In this document: positions 11,131-23,085 of the stretch, piece by piece
Position numbering within the stretch: position 1 is the stretch's first letter
How the letters are laid out: each line of letters begins with the position of its first letter
Source of the DNA: Ptiloglossa arizonensis
Taxonomy: Eukaryota > Arthropoda > Insecta > Hymenoptera > Colletidae
DNA: 64,000 nt
Assembly: GCF_051014685.1 (NCBI RefSeq)
Contig: NC_135048.1
Location: forward strand, 24,198,543 to 24,262,542
Reading direction: 5' to 3'
The notes under the pieces: generated by a model
What the model was told of the DNA's origin: nothing
Database searches by the model: none
Seen by the model: the letters and a program-made list of their open reading frames with translations, nothing else
Translations under genes and position numbers: made by a program

Positions 11131-12270
11131 AATAATATTTACATAACATTCCCCGAAAATTCGAATTGCCCAAAACTTGGAGTATCTGATTACAAGAAAA
11201 CTTCCACCACACCCACTCCGAAACTCCCCCGAACCACTATTTATTCACCGTGAAAACGTTCAAATATCCCCAACAAGATTTTCCCCCATCCCAACCGTCC
11301 AAACACTCCTCCACGTGTATCTTGTTCGCGCGTCCGCGTAGCGAAAATCAACCAAGTCGAATCGACCGCGGAAAGGCGGTTTCCCCGTCAAACTCGATAA
11401 ACTGAGTCGTTTATGCACTCGACTCTATTGAAATTAACCGGTCAAGAGTTTACCTCGCTCCGCAAAATCCATCGATGGTTGACAGCGTGACGACCCTCGT
11501 TAACCCTGACTCGTCTCTTCGTGGGTTAGAGCGGGGTGAAAACGGGGGACGTGGAGGTGAAGGTAACAGTCCTTAATTACCGGCCAACTTGCGCCCCGTT
11601 TCCGGGCAAAGGAGCTCGTACCGAATCGCGGAAACCGGCCGAGCCAATGGTTGGGTAGAGGGGGAAGGTGAAAAGTTTTCGAGGCTTGGAATAACGTTGA
11701 ATCGTTTCGGGCTGAATGGCGCGACGCGCGTCCGTTTTCGCGGATGAATATGATCGGATTTGTCCGCGAAAGCTGGACGCATGAATCACGATTACTGCGA
11801 AATGGAAACAATGCGCCACCCAGAAGTGCAGCCCGCAGCCGAGGCGATTTATTAATCCCGACGTGCAGTTTCGGTCGAGCGACGCGACGCGCGCAAAAAC
11901 ACGGGGACGAATTCAGATGGTTCGAGTAACATCAGATTTCACGGTGTACGCGTTATCGCGTTTCATTGGCGGCCGGGTAGTTCTACCGAACAAGTGGGCG
12001 GCTGCGTGGCTTTTATTTTATATTTTTGAAAATTAAACCGCGCGAACGAATCGCCGCCCGGAATATTTCATAGCCGTTCGATCGAACGTCGAATATTATT
12101 TCGAGGGAATCGATCGATCCTATTTTTTTATTATTTTTCTTGTTTTTCCTTTTTTGTTTTTTTTTTCTCGATGGAGACGAATATACGAGCATTCACGTGG
12201 AGGCAGTAATTGTTTCGATTATTCGTGTTCGTTTTTAGCGGGGCAACGTGGGTGCTTTACGCGGATCGCG
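11131..12270. other. CpG-rich single-copy stretch, no recognised gene
   Basis: About 11,300-12,070 is CpG-rich, with several short open frames on both strands and none with domain features. It could be a regulatory block. A poly-T/pyrimidine stretch lies near 12121-12168. Confidence 0.4.
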
Positions 12271-13425
12271 AAGAGGTTGAATTTTCACTGTTTTCGAAGT
12301 TGAAACGATGTTGTAACTTATTTTAATAATATTCAATTTCTTGGGGGGAAAATTCAAATAGGTTTCTTTCTCAAATTTGCTAAGTTATAATAGTGTTGTA
12401 AATTGTTTTAACTGTATTCAATTACTCGAGAGAAAAATTGAAATAAGTTTCTTTCTTAAGTTTACAAAGTTGTAACTGTATTACAAATTATTTTAGCAAT
12501 GTTCAATTGCTCGAGAGTAAAATTAAAATATACGTATTTATTTTGTTTCTTTTGGAAAATTACATAGATATCAAAGACTGTTCGAATGGTACGAAGAAAT
12601 ATTGCAGTAAGATTTTTTTTAATGAAAATTCAAGCATTCTTCCAATTCGATCGCTAAGAGGTTAAACTTTCACTGTTTTCGAAGTTGAAACGATGTTGTA
12701 ACTTATTTTAATAATATTCAATTTCTTGGGGGGAAAATTCAAATAGGTTTCTTTCTCGAATTTGCTAAGTTATAATAGTGTTGTAAATTGTTTTAACTGT
12801 ATTCAATTACTCGAGAGAAAAATTGAAATAAGTTTCTTTCTTAAGTTTACAAAGTTGTAACTGTATTACAAATTATTTTAGCAATGTTCAATTGCTCGAG
12901 AGTAAAATTAAAATATACGTATTTATTTTGTTTCTTTTGGAAAATTACATAGATATCAAAGACTGTTCGAATGGTACGAAGAAATATTGCAGTGGGATTT
13001 TTTTTAATGAAAATTCAAGCATTCTTCCAATTCGATCGCTAAGAGGTTAAACTTTCACTGTTTTCGAAGTTGAAACGATGTTGTAACTTATTTTAATAAT
13101 ATTCAATTTCTTGGGGGGAAAATTCAAATAGGTTTCTTTCTCGAATTTGCTAAGTTATAATAGTGTTGTAAATTGTTTTAACTGTATTCAATTACTCGAG
13201 AGAAAAATTGAAATAAGTTTCTTTCTTAAGTTTACAAAGTTGTAACTGTATTACAAATTATTTTAGCAATGTTCAATTGCTCGAGAGTAAAATTAAAATA
13301 TACGTATTTATTTTGTTTCTTTTGGATAATTACATCGATATCAGAGACCGTTCGAATGATACGAAGAAGTATCGGAGTAAGATTTTTTTTTTTAATGAAA
13401 ATTCAAGCATTCCTCCAATTCGACA
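12271..13425. repeat. Direct triplication of a 385-bp segment
   Basis: The word AAGAGGTT starts copies at 12271, 12656 and 13041, exactly 385 bp apart each time. The copies are nearly identical over most of their length (for example the TTCTTGGGGGGAAAATTC segment and the later GCTCGAGAGTAAAATTAAAA segment), so the triplication is recent or homogenised. Each copy also contains internal weaker repetition around TTACAAATTATTTTA/TTGTAAATTGTTTTA. No coding potential. Confidence 0.95.
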
Positions 13426-15338
13426 AATTGCACATTTCTGAATGGATTTGGAATCCGGACGGAAACGATTTCGAATTCCACGCAAGGACCGTGGTAACTG
13501 TAGTTCACGGTGTACCGTAATGAGATTCAAACAAAGCCCTATAAAGTGGAAACGCGACCCGTATCTTTTCAGAAGTGTAAACGAAGTTATAAAATTAAAT
13601 AACGGAAGGCGTAGCATTACGGAAGCGTTACGATTCCACGTGGTGTAGTGGCTCCGAGTAGATAACGTTATTACAACGAGCAATATACGTATAACCTCGC
13701 CTTCGGAGAGATAAAAGGAGTAACTGCATTATATAGCGCCATAACTCGCGATTAAAGTTGTTGATTACTTAGGCAAACCGAGTATGCAAAATTAACAGGT
13801 CCATTCTGGTTTACCTCTACGAGTAGTGTGCTCCATATTTTCTTTATTGTTGTTCGCGGAGAAGAAATTCGACGATACAAAGGGACCGGTGGCAATTTGA
13901 ATATTTTATATCATTGGCGAGAACAGCAACGGTGTATTGAGCAATAATACAATTTTTACTCGAGATTGTCACGATGGCGAATAAAATAATTTTTTTTTTT
14001 ATCATTGGTGACTTTCAATACACTTACATTTAATATCCGAATACAATAGTTTATTCGTGGTAATGTCAAAGCATACTTTTCGTTGCAATATCAATTCAAT
14101 TTTAAAATATAGAGATAGTACAATATCGTTAATACGTCATTGTAATAATAATTTTGTCTTTGGATGATCTTTCGAAAGGGAATTTATTTACTTCAGGTCT
14201 CGTTGTTTTGAATAAAAAAGTACTAGTTAAATAGGTTGTCAGTAATTCGTCCTCGAGGTTCGTTTGAAATTTTCCACGGATGCGTGGTAAATTAATAAAA
14301 AAAACAAACAAACAAACAAACAAACAAAAAAACGCTCGGAAAAACCACATTGAATTCTCCAATAGGAAAACCGAGTAAATGTTTCGAACAATCGAAGAAT
14401 TATGCATCGAGAGCAGCCACGAACAACCCGCGTATAAACAACGAAATTTCATTGGCTATAATTAGAGCACGCTGGAACGAGCACGTCCTGTGCGAGAATT
14501 CGTTGGAAAATTCGCGGAAAAATCGCGTTACAACGATGTCGACGTTAAAAAAGGCAACGCCCCAAGGAGATGGGTCGGAAAGGCTTCGAGATTACTGTTA
14601 TTAAAAAATTCTGCCCTTTGTTTTATCCCGAAGCTTGAAAGCGAACGCAACACGATGCCAAAGCCTCTTATGAAACTCTCTCTCTCGAGCTGCGAAACGA
14701 AGAGTGGGGAAGGGTTGGAAACAAAAAGAAAGAAAATAAAAAATAAAAAAAAAAAAAAAGAAGGAAAACACGAAACATTGGGTTAACATTGTTCACTGTC
14801 GGATGAACGAAAGACGTTGGCGGTCGTAACTTTCTTTTTTTCTTCTTTTCTTTTTTTTTTTTTTTTTACACCCGCGCGATGAAGATCGTATAAATAATTC
14901 CGGGGGCTCTTCCAGCGGGCAACTTTTTAAAAGGCGACGCGGTAAAAACGGCTTCATCGGCTCCGCGGAGAAAAAGGAGGGAAAAGATAAATAAAATCCC
15001 GGAGCAAGTTCGACGGAATAAATATACGCGAAGCGTGAAACTCCAGGCCTCGGGAAAACGCGGCGAGGGTGATATTTTAGTCGGCGCGGGCTGGGGTCGC
15101 CCCTGAGGGAAGAGAGGAGCTTTAATCGAACGAGAAGAACAAGGTTACAACCTGTAGATTCATAAAATACCCGTTTCAAGCAAAGGTGTACGCCGTATTC
15201 CGGGCACGTTCGTCTTCTATTGCGATTTTTTAAACGTTTCTGCCACGCGGGAATAAATAAAGAAAGCAAAGAATTGCCTGAAGATTGGGGAAGCAGTTTT
15301 AAAAGGGAGGAAGGGGAGAGAAACCGCGTAATTTTTTT
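13426..15338. other. Single-copy stretch with an AAAC microsatellite
   Basis: Contains an (AAAC)n/A-rich microsatellite at about 14297-14332, A-rich tracts near 14720-14765 and a T-rich tract near 14831-14866. An open frame of 188 codons on minus at 14793-15359 is compositionally biased (poly-K/R from the T-tract) and shows no domain. No gene recognised. Confidence 0.4.
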
Positions 15339-16118
15339 ACGAGGGATATCGTGCTCCAAGTTACTGCTGAGATTCGAGGATAATCAAAAATTAATCATTA
15401 TATTTTCATTTCTCTTTTAATCGGGGAAATTTCGATTCGAAGTACGCTTTGTATTTGAATCGAGATATCGGTGGGTTGTAGGTGTAATTTTGTTACGAGG
15501 GATATCGTGCTCCAAGATACTGTTGAGATTCGAGGATAATCAAAAATTAATGATTATATTTTCATTTTTCTTTTAACCGGGGAAATTTCGATTCGAAGTA
15601 CGCTCTGTATTTGAATCGAGATATCGGTGGGTTGTAGGTGTAATTTTGTTACGAGGGATATCGTGCTCCAAGATACTGCTGAGATTCGAGGATAATCAAA
15701 AATTAATGATTATATTTTCATTTTTATTTTAACCGGGGAAATTTCGATTCGAAGTACGCTTTGTATTTGAATCGAGATATCGGTGGGTTGTAGGTGTAAT
15801 TTTGTTACGAGGGATATCGTGCTCCAAGATACTGTTTAGATTCGAGGATAATCAAAAATTAATGATTATATTTTCATTTTTCTTTTAACCGGGGAAATTT
15901 CGATTCGAAGTATACTTTGTATTTGAATTGAGATATTGGTGGGTTGTAGGTGTAATTTTGTTACGAGGGATATCGTGCTCCAAGATACTGTTGAGATTCG
16001 AGGATAATCAAAAATTAATAATTATATTTTCATTTTTCTTTTAACCGGGGAAATTTCGATTCGAAGTACACTCTGTATTTGAATCGAGATATCGGTAGGT
16101 TGTAGGCGCGTTTATGTA
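15339..16118. repeat. Tandem array, 156-bp unit, five copies
   Basis: ACGAGGGATATCGTGCTCCA starts copies at 15339, 15495, 15651, 15807 and 15963, exactly 156 bp apart. Copies are very similar and include CCGGGGAAATTTCGATTCGA. The array ends at the sequence GGTTGTAGGCGCG near 16110. Confidence 0.95.
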
Positions 16119-16429
16119 TCTGGACATTGTATCAGTATTGGTCTACGTTGATTCTGGCTAGGTCTGAGAGAGGTATGTGGATACGAGGAGGTTGATGAAA
16201 CCTAAGTACACACACAGTGGTCTTTGTAGACCGTGAACTCACTGTAGTCTTCATAGGAGTTGGATATTCTGGTTGTAAAGTAGTACGTAGGCAGCTCTTC
16301 GTATTCTTAGGATACGAATAGTTTTGGTTTTCGTTGGAAGGAAAATATTCGAAATATGTGTAGGATGAAAGCTGAATATTTCGGTCTTTGTACGATTTAG
16401 GCGACTTGGCTTTCAGAGGGTATTTTGGT

Positions 16430-17440
16430 TTTTGTGGGATCTAGATATTTCGGGCTTCATAGGATTTAGACATCTTGGTCTTCATGGGATTTGGATGGAC
16501 TTGGATATCCTGATCTCCATAGGATCTAGACATTCTGGTCTCTATGGGATCTAGACATCCTGGTCTTCGTAGGATTTAGACAATTTGGTGTTTATAGGAT
16601 CTAAATATTTTATTTGAAAATAAGGTCTAGACGTCTTGGTCTTTAAATCTTCCATTTTGGTTTAAAATAGAATCTTGCATTTTGGTTTAAAATAAGATCT
16701 TGCACTTTACTTTAAACTAGGATCTTGCATTTTGGTTTAAAATATGATCTAAACATTTTGGTTTAAAATATGGTCTAAACATTTTGGTTTAAAATATGGT
16801 CTAAACATTTTGGTTTAAAATATGATCTAAACATTTTGGTTTAAAATATGATCTAAACATTTTGGTTTAAAATATGATCTAAACATTTTGGTTTAAAATA
16901 GGATCTTCTATTTTGGTTTAAAGTAAAATCTTCTATTTTGGTTTAAAATATGATCTTCTATTTTGGTTTAAAATAAAATCTTCTATTTTGGTTTAAAATA
17001 AAATCTTCTATTTTGGTTTAAAATAAAATCTTGCATTTTCGTTTAAAATAAGATCTTGCACTTTACTTTAAACCAGGATCTTGCATTTTGGTTTAAAGTA
17101 GGATCTTGAATTTTGATTTAAAATAAGATCTTACATTTTGGTTTAAAATAAGATCTTACATTTTGGTTTAAAATAAGATCTTACATTTTGGTTTAAAATA
17201 GGATCTTGCACTTTTGTTTAAAATAAGATCTTCCATTTTGGTTTAAAATAAGATCTTACATTTTGGTTTAAAATAGGATCTAAACATTCAGATTTAAAAT
17301 AGGATCTAAACATTTTGATTCAAAATAGAATTCATACACATCGGTCTTGAATAGGATCTAAACAATTGATTTAAAGTCACAGTTTTGATACGATCTAGAC
17401 AATCTGGTCATTATACGATCTAGGTATGATCTTTGTACAA
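16430..17440. repeat. 25/26-bp minisatellite array with a left-to-right sequence gradient
   Basis: The left part (about 16430-16610) has 25-bp units of the type GGATCTAGACATTCTGGTCT. From about 16620 the units become 26-bp, AT-rich copies of the type GATCTAAACATTTTGGTTTA, for example at 16801 and 16827. Variant blocks (AGATCTTGCA, ATCTTCTATT, AGATCTTACA) are clustered, as expected from local block duplication. Related degenerate words extend left to about 16200. Confidence 0.9.
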
Positions 17441-17454
17441 TTTAGACACATTCG

Positions 17455-17799
17455 TTACCGTCGACCCACCTTAAACACAATAATGGTAACGACATTTTTG
17501 TTCTTCTCTAAAGCAACCTTAATGAACGCATTGAAGGCCTTAGGAGGTTCGTAGCCTCTAGTTACTGCGCCCATTGTGCCCACTGTATAATACCGACCTA
17601 GGAACGTTGCAAGTGCATCAGCAGAATGTACCTTAATAACTTGGAAATGCTTAGTATATTTATCCTTGAAATTAGTATTTAGTACAACATCAAGGACTGG
17701 TAGCGTTTCTACGGCAAACAATTCCACGTCCAAGCAAAACGCAGAAGCGCAACGTAAATTCAAATTAAAATATAAATTAAAAAAAACTCCTTTCTTCAA
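17455..17799 (-). CDS. Exon-like open frame of unknown family, minus strand
   Basis: This 114-codon minus-strand frame is not made of repeats and has mixed, protein-like composition with ordinary codon variety, unlike the neighbouring array shadows. Readable segments include DVELFAVETLPVLDVVLN and GTMGAVTRGYEPPKAFNAF. Near its 3' end, TTTAAG is followed by GTGGGT, a plausible splice donor, so a coding exon could stop at about 17472 and not run to the TAA at 17455. A clear acceptor or a convincing start is not visible: the upstream part is a T-rich tract, so the first 15 or so codons may not be translated. I do not recognise the family. It could be an exon of a host gene, a transposon or viral relic, or chance. 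Confidence 0.25.
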   Translation of the reverse strand: MKKGVFFNLYFNLNLRCASAFCLDVELFAVETLPVLDVVLNTNFKDKYTKHFQVIKVHSADALATFLGRYYTVGTMGAVTRGYEPPKAFNAFIKVALEKNKNVVTIIVFKVGRR

Positions 17800-17929
17800 C
17801 GCTCCATTCGTTCAGTTTATTGCTCAATTTACACACAACAATTTCCACAATTCCACGCATATCAATGCGCCTGAAATTCATCCAACTTGCAAAATATTTC
17901 TATGCATTTCAACCCTCGATGTTTTCGTC

Positions 17930-18125
17930 TGAACCACGTCTGGGTCCAGACAGACCCATAATTTAACTTTGCCAAATATTTTGAATAAAAATTCAATCGT
18001 TCAATCCTACTCTTTTAAATTTCCAATAAAAGTTCTCCTAACCGTATAATCGAGCAAAAGTTTTTCACAAAATTTACCCCGGGTCCGAAGAGACCCACGC
18101 ACGACAAGGGTCAAATTAGACCCAC
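17930..18125. mobile_element. Paired GGGTC/GACCC motifs, possible piggyBac-type end remnant
   Basis: TGGGTCCAGACAGACCCA (17941-17958), GGGTCCGAAGAGACCCA near 18079-18096 and GGGTCAAATTAGACCCAC near 18106-18123 are each short inverted repeats. Repeated GGGTCnnnnnGACCC motifs are common just inside the ends of some piggyBac-like elements. No terminal inverted repeat pair with TTAA target duplications could be delimited here, so the call is tentative. Confidence 0.2.
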
Positions 18126-19519
18126 AGGAATAAGTATTCACTCGATCCCGACACTCACCCAAATACTTTCCCTCCTCGTCAATAATACTATCGATTTCCC
18201 AGCAAGCTAGAACATAATATGTAGCTTTTAAATTAGCGTTCGCAAGTTCAATGCAACCTGTCGATATTTAAGTAATAAGTTCGCAAAGTCATTAATACGC
18301 GACACGAAACGTAACAGTTTACCACAGTTTAACGTAACATATACAACCTCGATGTTTGAACTCCCCCGAACCGTTTTACCATTAATGTTTACGTCCATTC
18401 TTGCCGGATAAATGTATTAAAACTCGCTACCATGTGACGATGGTTTACCGACTCCATTAATTATTCCGGTTTTAATTACGTTTCGATCGCGCACCGTTAA
18501 ACGCAAACAAATGAAAAAAAAAAAGAAATCGCTTCAGGTTTTCCAGCACGCGAAATTTTTCTCGAAATTTTTCGCTATGTGTTTCGTTGCTGGTTCGTAG
18601 TCGGCCAACGTACGATACTAATTCCTGTTTCGTCGGAACAGTGCAAACGTTGCCTTCGTATTTTTCCATCCCCCCTCCCCCCAACCCCTGTTCACCTGGT
18701 TCCTACGAGTCTCGAACCGAATCGTGTATTTGCACACGTATTTAACATACGTGCGGTGAAATTCTCTTACACCGGCAAATATTACATTAATTTTCGCGCA
18801 GACTTTATGGTACAATTACAATCGTGTTTGATCGTAGGTTAATATTTGAATCGATGGGGAAATACCTACGACCCGATTCAAACGGGATTGCGAGTTTTAA
18901 TTAACGTGGAATATTTTAATTAAAAATTAACATTTTCGTACGGAAGCTTCATCCAGCCCGGACCGCAATGAAAATTCTCCGGGTACGACATCCAAAGTAA
19001 TAAAACGAGGTACGAGAATAAAGCTAGATATATTCCGGTCTGTAATTTAGGTTGAGTGCTAGGTGTTCGGTTCGGAACGTGACCCGTGTCAATTTGTACG
19101 AGAGACTCGGATACGTCCCAGCGACGACCCGAGATCGTTGGAATTTCGAATAGAAATTTTCGAAGACGGACACGTGTATCGGGACAGACCGCGAGCGATT
19201 AACGTGCAGGATCAGCCATTGGTTGAGACGAATCGAACGTGAAACGACTTTGGATCCGAATTGGAGGAACGAAACTGAATTTAAGTGAACATTGTGGTCG
19301 AGAGGTGTATTATTATTATTATTTTTTTTTTTTTTTTTTGAAATAATCTTTTAAAAAAGTTTTTATTCTCGATCGTCACAAATGGAATATTGTACCTTGG
19401 ATGAATCTCCATTCGATGATCGATGTACTGGTTAGTTTCGATGCGATACGGCTCTCGATGGAGTTGGGTTAAATTTCGTGAAAAACGAGACGTGTCTCTG
19501 AGCTCATCGGAGAGTTATT
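18126..19519. other. Single-copy stretch, nothing recognised
   Basis: Mixed AT- and CpG-containing sequence. A TTA/T-rich simple repeat lies at about 19309-19340. Open frames have no family features. Confidence 0.4.
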
Positions 19520-21290
19520 AACCTAATTTCATCTTCCTGGTGGTGCACTCGATAAAACTGAAAGCCTGGTTCTCGTCGGAGTTTCTTGTCCCGGGTGCAA
19601 TCTTTTTCCAAGATCTTCTCCTCTTTTGGGCTTCCTTCGACCCACCTCTTGCAATACATCATAGTTCTCCTCAACATTAATAACTCCGAGTAGAGCCACA
19701 ATTAAAATCCTCCCGGAGCAACAATCACTCAACGGCGTCCAATCGATCACAACCAACGCAACGTCTGGAAAGCCTCGACAAAATTAAACGAACTACGCCC
19801 CTTGTTTCGTAATATTGCGCAATCTTATCTTTTCCGGGGTGCACTCGATAAAAGTGACATACTTTCAAAAGTTTCTCCTGATCTAGATACAATAGTTTTC
19901 CAAGATACATCCACAAATAAAACTTCCTCGAACCAACGACCAGAGTTCAATTTATCTCGTTCAATATAACGTCAGAAAATCAGAAGATTTAGTACAATCT
20001 TATCTTTTTCATGGTGCACTCGATAAAAGTGACATCCTTCCAAAAGTTTCTCTTGATCTAGATATAATAGTTTTCCAAGATACATCCACAAATAAAACCT
20101 CCTCGAACCAACGACCAGGGTTCAATTTATCTTGTCCAAAGTAACGTCAGAAAATCAGAAGATTTGGTACAAACTTATCTTTGTCATATTGCACTCGATA
20201 AAAGTGACATACTTCCAAAAGTTTCTCCTGATCTAGATACAATAGTTTTTCAAGATACACCCACAAATAAAACCTTCTCAAACCAACGACCAGGGTTCAA
20301 TTCACCTTGTCCAAAATAATGTCAGAAAATCAGAAGATTTAATACAATCTTATCTTTGTCATATTGCACTCAATAAAAGTGATATTCTTCAAATAGCTTC
20401 CCCTGATCTACATACAATAGTTTTCCAAGATACACCCATAAATAAAACCTCCTCAAACCAACAATCAGGACCCAATTCATCTTGTCTAAAATAATGTCAG
20501 AAAATCAGAAGATTTAGTACAATCTTATCTTAGTCATATTGCACTCGATAAAAGTGATATTCTTCAAATAGCTTCCCCTGTTCTGCATACAATAGTTTTC
20601 CAAGATCTTCGATTCCTCCTTTAGACTTCTTTCAACCCCTCTAACAATAGAGTCATCCCCAAGATTAATAATTCTAAGTACATCTACAAATAAAACTTCC
20701 TCAAACCAACAATTAGGGTCCAATTCACCTTGTCGAAAGTAACGTCAGAAAACCAGAAAATGTGTACAATCTTATCTTTTTCATGGTGCACTCGATAAAA
20801 TTGAGATCCTTCAACTAGCCCTTTCTGTTCTACATACAATAGTTTTCCAAGATCTTCGATTCCTCCTGTAAACTTCCTTCAACCCCTCCAACAATAGAGC
20901 CACCCCCAAGATTAATAATTCCAAGTACCCACAATTAAAACCCCTCGAACCAACGACCACCGATCGTCCAAAGTAATGTCCAGCAAACCAGAAGATTTAA
21001 TAACCTTGTACTCTAATCTCATCTTTACCATAACCCACTCGATAAAACAAAAATCCTTCCACTGGTCTTTCCTACATACAATATTTTCCCAAGATCTTCG
21101 ATTCCTCCTGGTAGACTTCCATCAACCTCCAACAATAGAGACCACCCCCAAGATGAATAACTCCAAGTACACCCACAATTAAAACCCCCTTCGAAGCAAC
21201 GACCACCCATCAGGGTCCAATCCAACCCCCGAAGTAACGTCCAGAAAGCCTCGAGGAAAATTAAACGAACAACGCCCGGAAGATTTCGTA
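19520..21290. repeat. Tandem array, 175-bp unit, about eight copies
   Basis: The word GCACTCGATAAAA starts near 19545, 19841, 20016, 20191, 20366 (as GCACTCAATAAAA), 20541, 20788 and, decayed, 21035. The central steps are exactly 175 bp and the flanking ones larger. Units include TCTAGATACAATAGTTTTCC and AACCAACGACCAGGGTTCAA. The outermost units share a CCTCGA(C/G)(A/G)AAATTAAACGAAC tail (near 19770 and 21250), so the array is bounded by related sequence. Confidence 0.9.
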
Positions 21291-22100
21291 AACAGCGTTA
21301 TTCCTCGACCCTAATTTCACGCATTCGCGTTTCCGTCCCATTCCCCCCTCTTGAAAAGGATTCGTAGATGGTACGCTCGCTCGCCCTCTTCTTCGATGTC
21401 CCTGCGTATGAATCTCCCCACAGAAGAAGAGAAGAAGAAGAAGAAGAAGGGGGGTGAGACGCGGAAGAAGAGCAGGTCTCTCGAAGGCGAGCAGCACCGA
21501 GAATCTCCCTCTGTTCCGCTCCGCGGAGGCGAACAGGTCGTTTTGTCACGAGGACGATAAAAGCGAAATGGGGAATACTCTAGAGAGAGAGAGAGAGAGA
21601 GAGAGAGTTCTCTCTCTCGGTGGTGATGTAGCCCCTGCGAGCTATACATTCGCCCGGACGCCCCCGCAATTATACTGTTTATGTAAGGGCGTGGTTTCTG
21701 GAGTCCGATTCGACGATTCTCGCGCTCAGGAGGTGGCGAGAAGTGGATGGAATATACATCGCGCGCGCGTTGCCACGGCGCATAAATAAAGCCTCGTGGC
21801 TTTATATTGCTTCGAAGATTGGCAGATCCGGCCTAATGGTCAGCGAGGACGCAATCAGCTCGAAACGTGGACACGCGTTAGACCGCGTCTCCGGGGCGCC
21901 CCTTTGTGCGACGCTCGAGCCGGCCGAATCCTCCGTAGTTTCGGGCGTGGGAGGATGCGTCTGTAACGATGATTGACCGACTGTTATTGTCGCTGCGCGA
22001 CGACACGGGGACGGAGACGAAAGGTGGTCCCCCGAACGCGTTCTAACTCTCACGGGGGAATTCCTTGCAAGGGAAATCGCTCGAATGTAAATCGCTGATT
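21291..22100. other. CpG-rich block with GAA and GA microsatellites
   Basis: A (GAA)n run lies at 21423-21450 and a (GA)n run at 21582-21608. From about 21640 to 22060 the sequence is CpG-rich and looks like promoter-type or conserved regulatory DNA. I found no recognisable exon. A CATAAATAAAG word near 21780 lacks an initiator at the correct distance. Confidence 0.4.
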
Positions 22101-22104
22101 TTAA

Positions 22105-22600
22105 CGAAAGTTATGGGTAATGTAGTTCTTGGAAAAATATTTCACACGTATTTTTTCCTTTTTGTCTCTTGTTATCCGTATCTAGGAGGAGTACCCTCAA
22201 GGTGTTGGAGAGGAAAATACATTTCCCTCGATATTTCGAAAATGAGGAGATCTAGAGAGAGTTGTTTGAAAGTTGTTTTCAAAAATTGCGTATTTTTTAA
22301 TAATGAATTGTATGAAAGAAGAATGAAAAGTGGAAAATTTGTAATACGTGCTTCAAACGAACCGATAGTTTTTGCAAAATTGTTTAGAAGCTTAAATGCA
22401 TTGTTCAGAAATACGCAATTTTTGTTTAAGTAACTTTATTCTAGGCCTCATTATTTTCGAAATGGAATCCAGGGAAATGTGTTTTTCTCTTCCAACTTTG
22501 GGGGCTGATTTCCTAGCCCTCTAGATATGGATAATAGCAGATAAAAAGAAATATGTGTCGAATATTTTTCTAAGAACTATACTATATCTAACTAATAGGC
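22105..22600. mobile_element. Foldback element with arms of about 200 bp
   Basis: The left arm (about 22105-22312) and right arm (about 22388-22597) are imperfect reverse complements along nearly their whole length. Examples are ACATTTCCCTCGATATTTCG at 22219 against the complement of CGAAATGGAATCCAGGGAAA at 22459, and CAAAAATTGCGTATTT at 22282 against AAATACGCAATTTTTG at 22409. The loop is only about 75 nt. This is the layout of a foldback or long-TIR miniature element. No transposase is encoded: the 122-codon + strand frame at 22065-22433 simply runs through the arm and loop. Target duplications could not be defined with confidence. Confidence 0.7.
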
Positions 22601-22945
22601 GATCTACATCCCTTGTTAGGGTATTAAATAAGGAGATTGTCCCGGTGTGTAGTCAAGATCGCCAAATAGCAGAATCATAGAGGAGCCACAGTTTCTCTAT
22701 GTAACATATCTTGACCAGTCACTTTGGTGCATTTAGTTTAATATAAAATTATTTACGAGAGACTACAAAACGAATCGTAGCCTTTTGAAGTATCGAACGA
22801 TATTTTATAAAATATTACTAAAAACGAAATCGTAACACCGTTTTAATATATCGATGATTTCAGTAGGACAGAGTCTCAAAGTTAGACACAGATCTTGGTA
22901 GGTAACTGACTAACTTTATTCAATAGGTGGTGTTCTTACATACAG

Positions 22946-23085
22946 TTTGATATTGTTAAATTAATCTACCTAGTTTGATATTGTTAAACTAGTCTACCTA
23001 ATTTGATATTGTTAAACTAGTCTACCTAGTTTGATATTGTTAAACTAGTCTACCTAGTTTGGTATTGTTAAATTAATCTACCTAA
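22946..23085. repeat. 28-bp minisatellite, about five copies
   Basis: The unit is roughly CTACCTAGTTTGATATTG followed by TTAAACTAGT. Copies alternate between TTAATCTACC and CTAGTCTACC joints. It is short and well conserved. Confidence 0.9.

Noticed and set aside
10063..11253. 396-codon + strand open frame and a 266-codon minus-strand frame over the same DNA
   Set aside because: Both are products of a 27-bp repeat whose length is divisible by three. The peptides are monotonous nonamers and open on both strands.
14793..15359. 188-codon minus-strand frame
   Set aside because: Composition is biased by T-tracts and CpG-rich DNA; it overlaps the start of a tandem array and shows no domain.
22065..22433. 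122-codon + strand frame as a gene
   Set aside because: It lies across one arm and the loop of the foldback element and has no domain.
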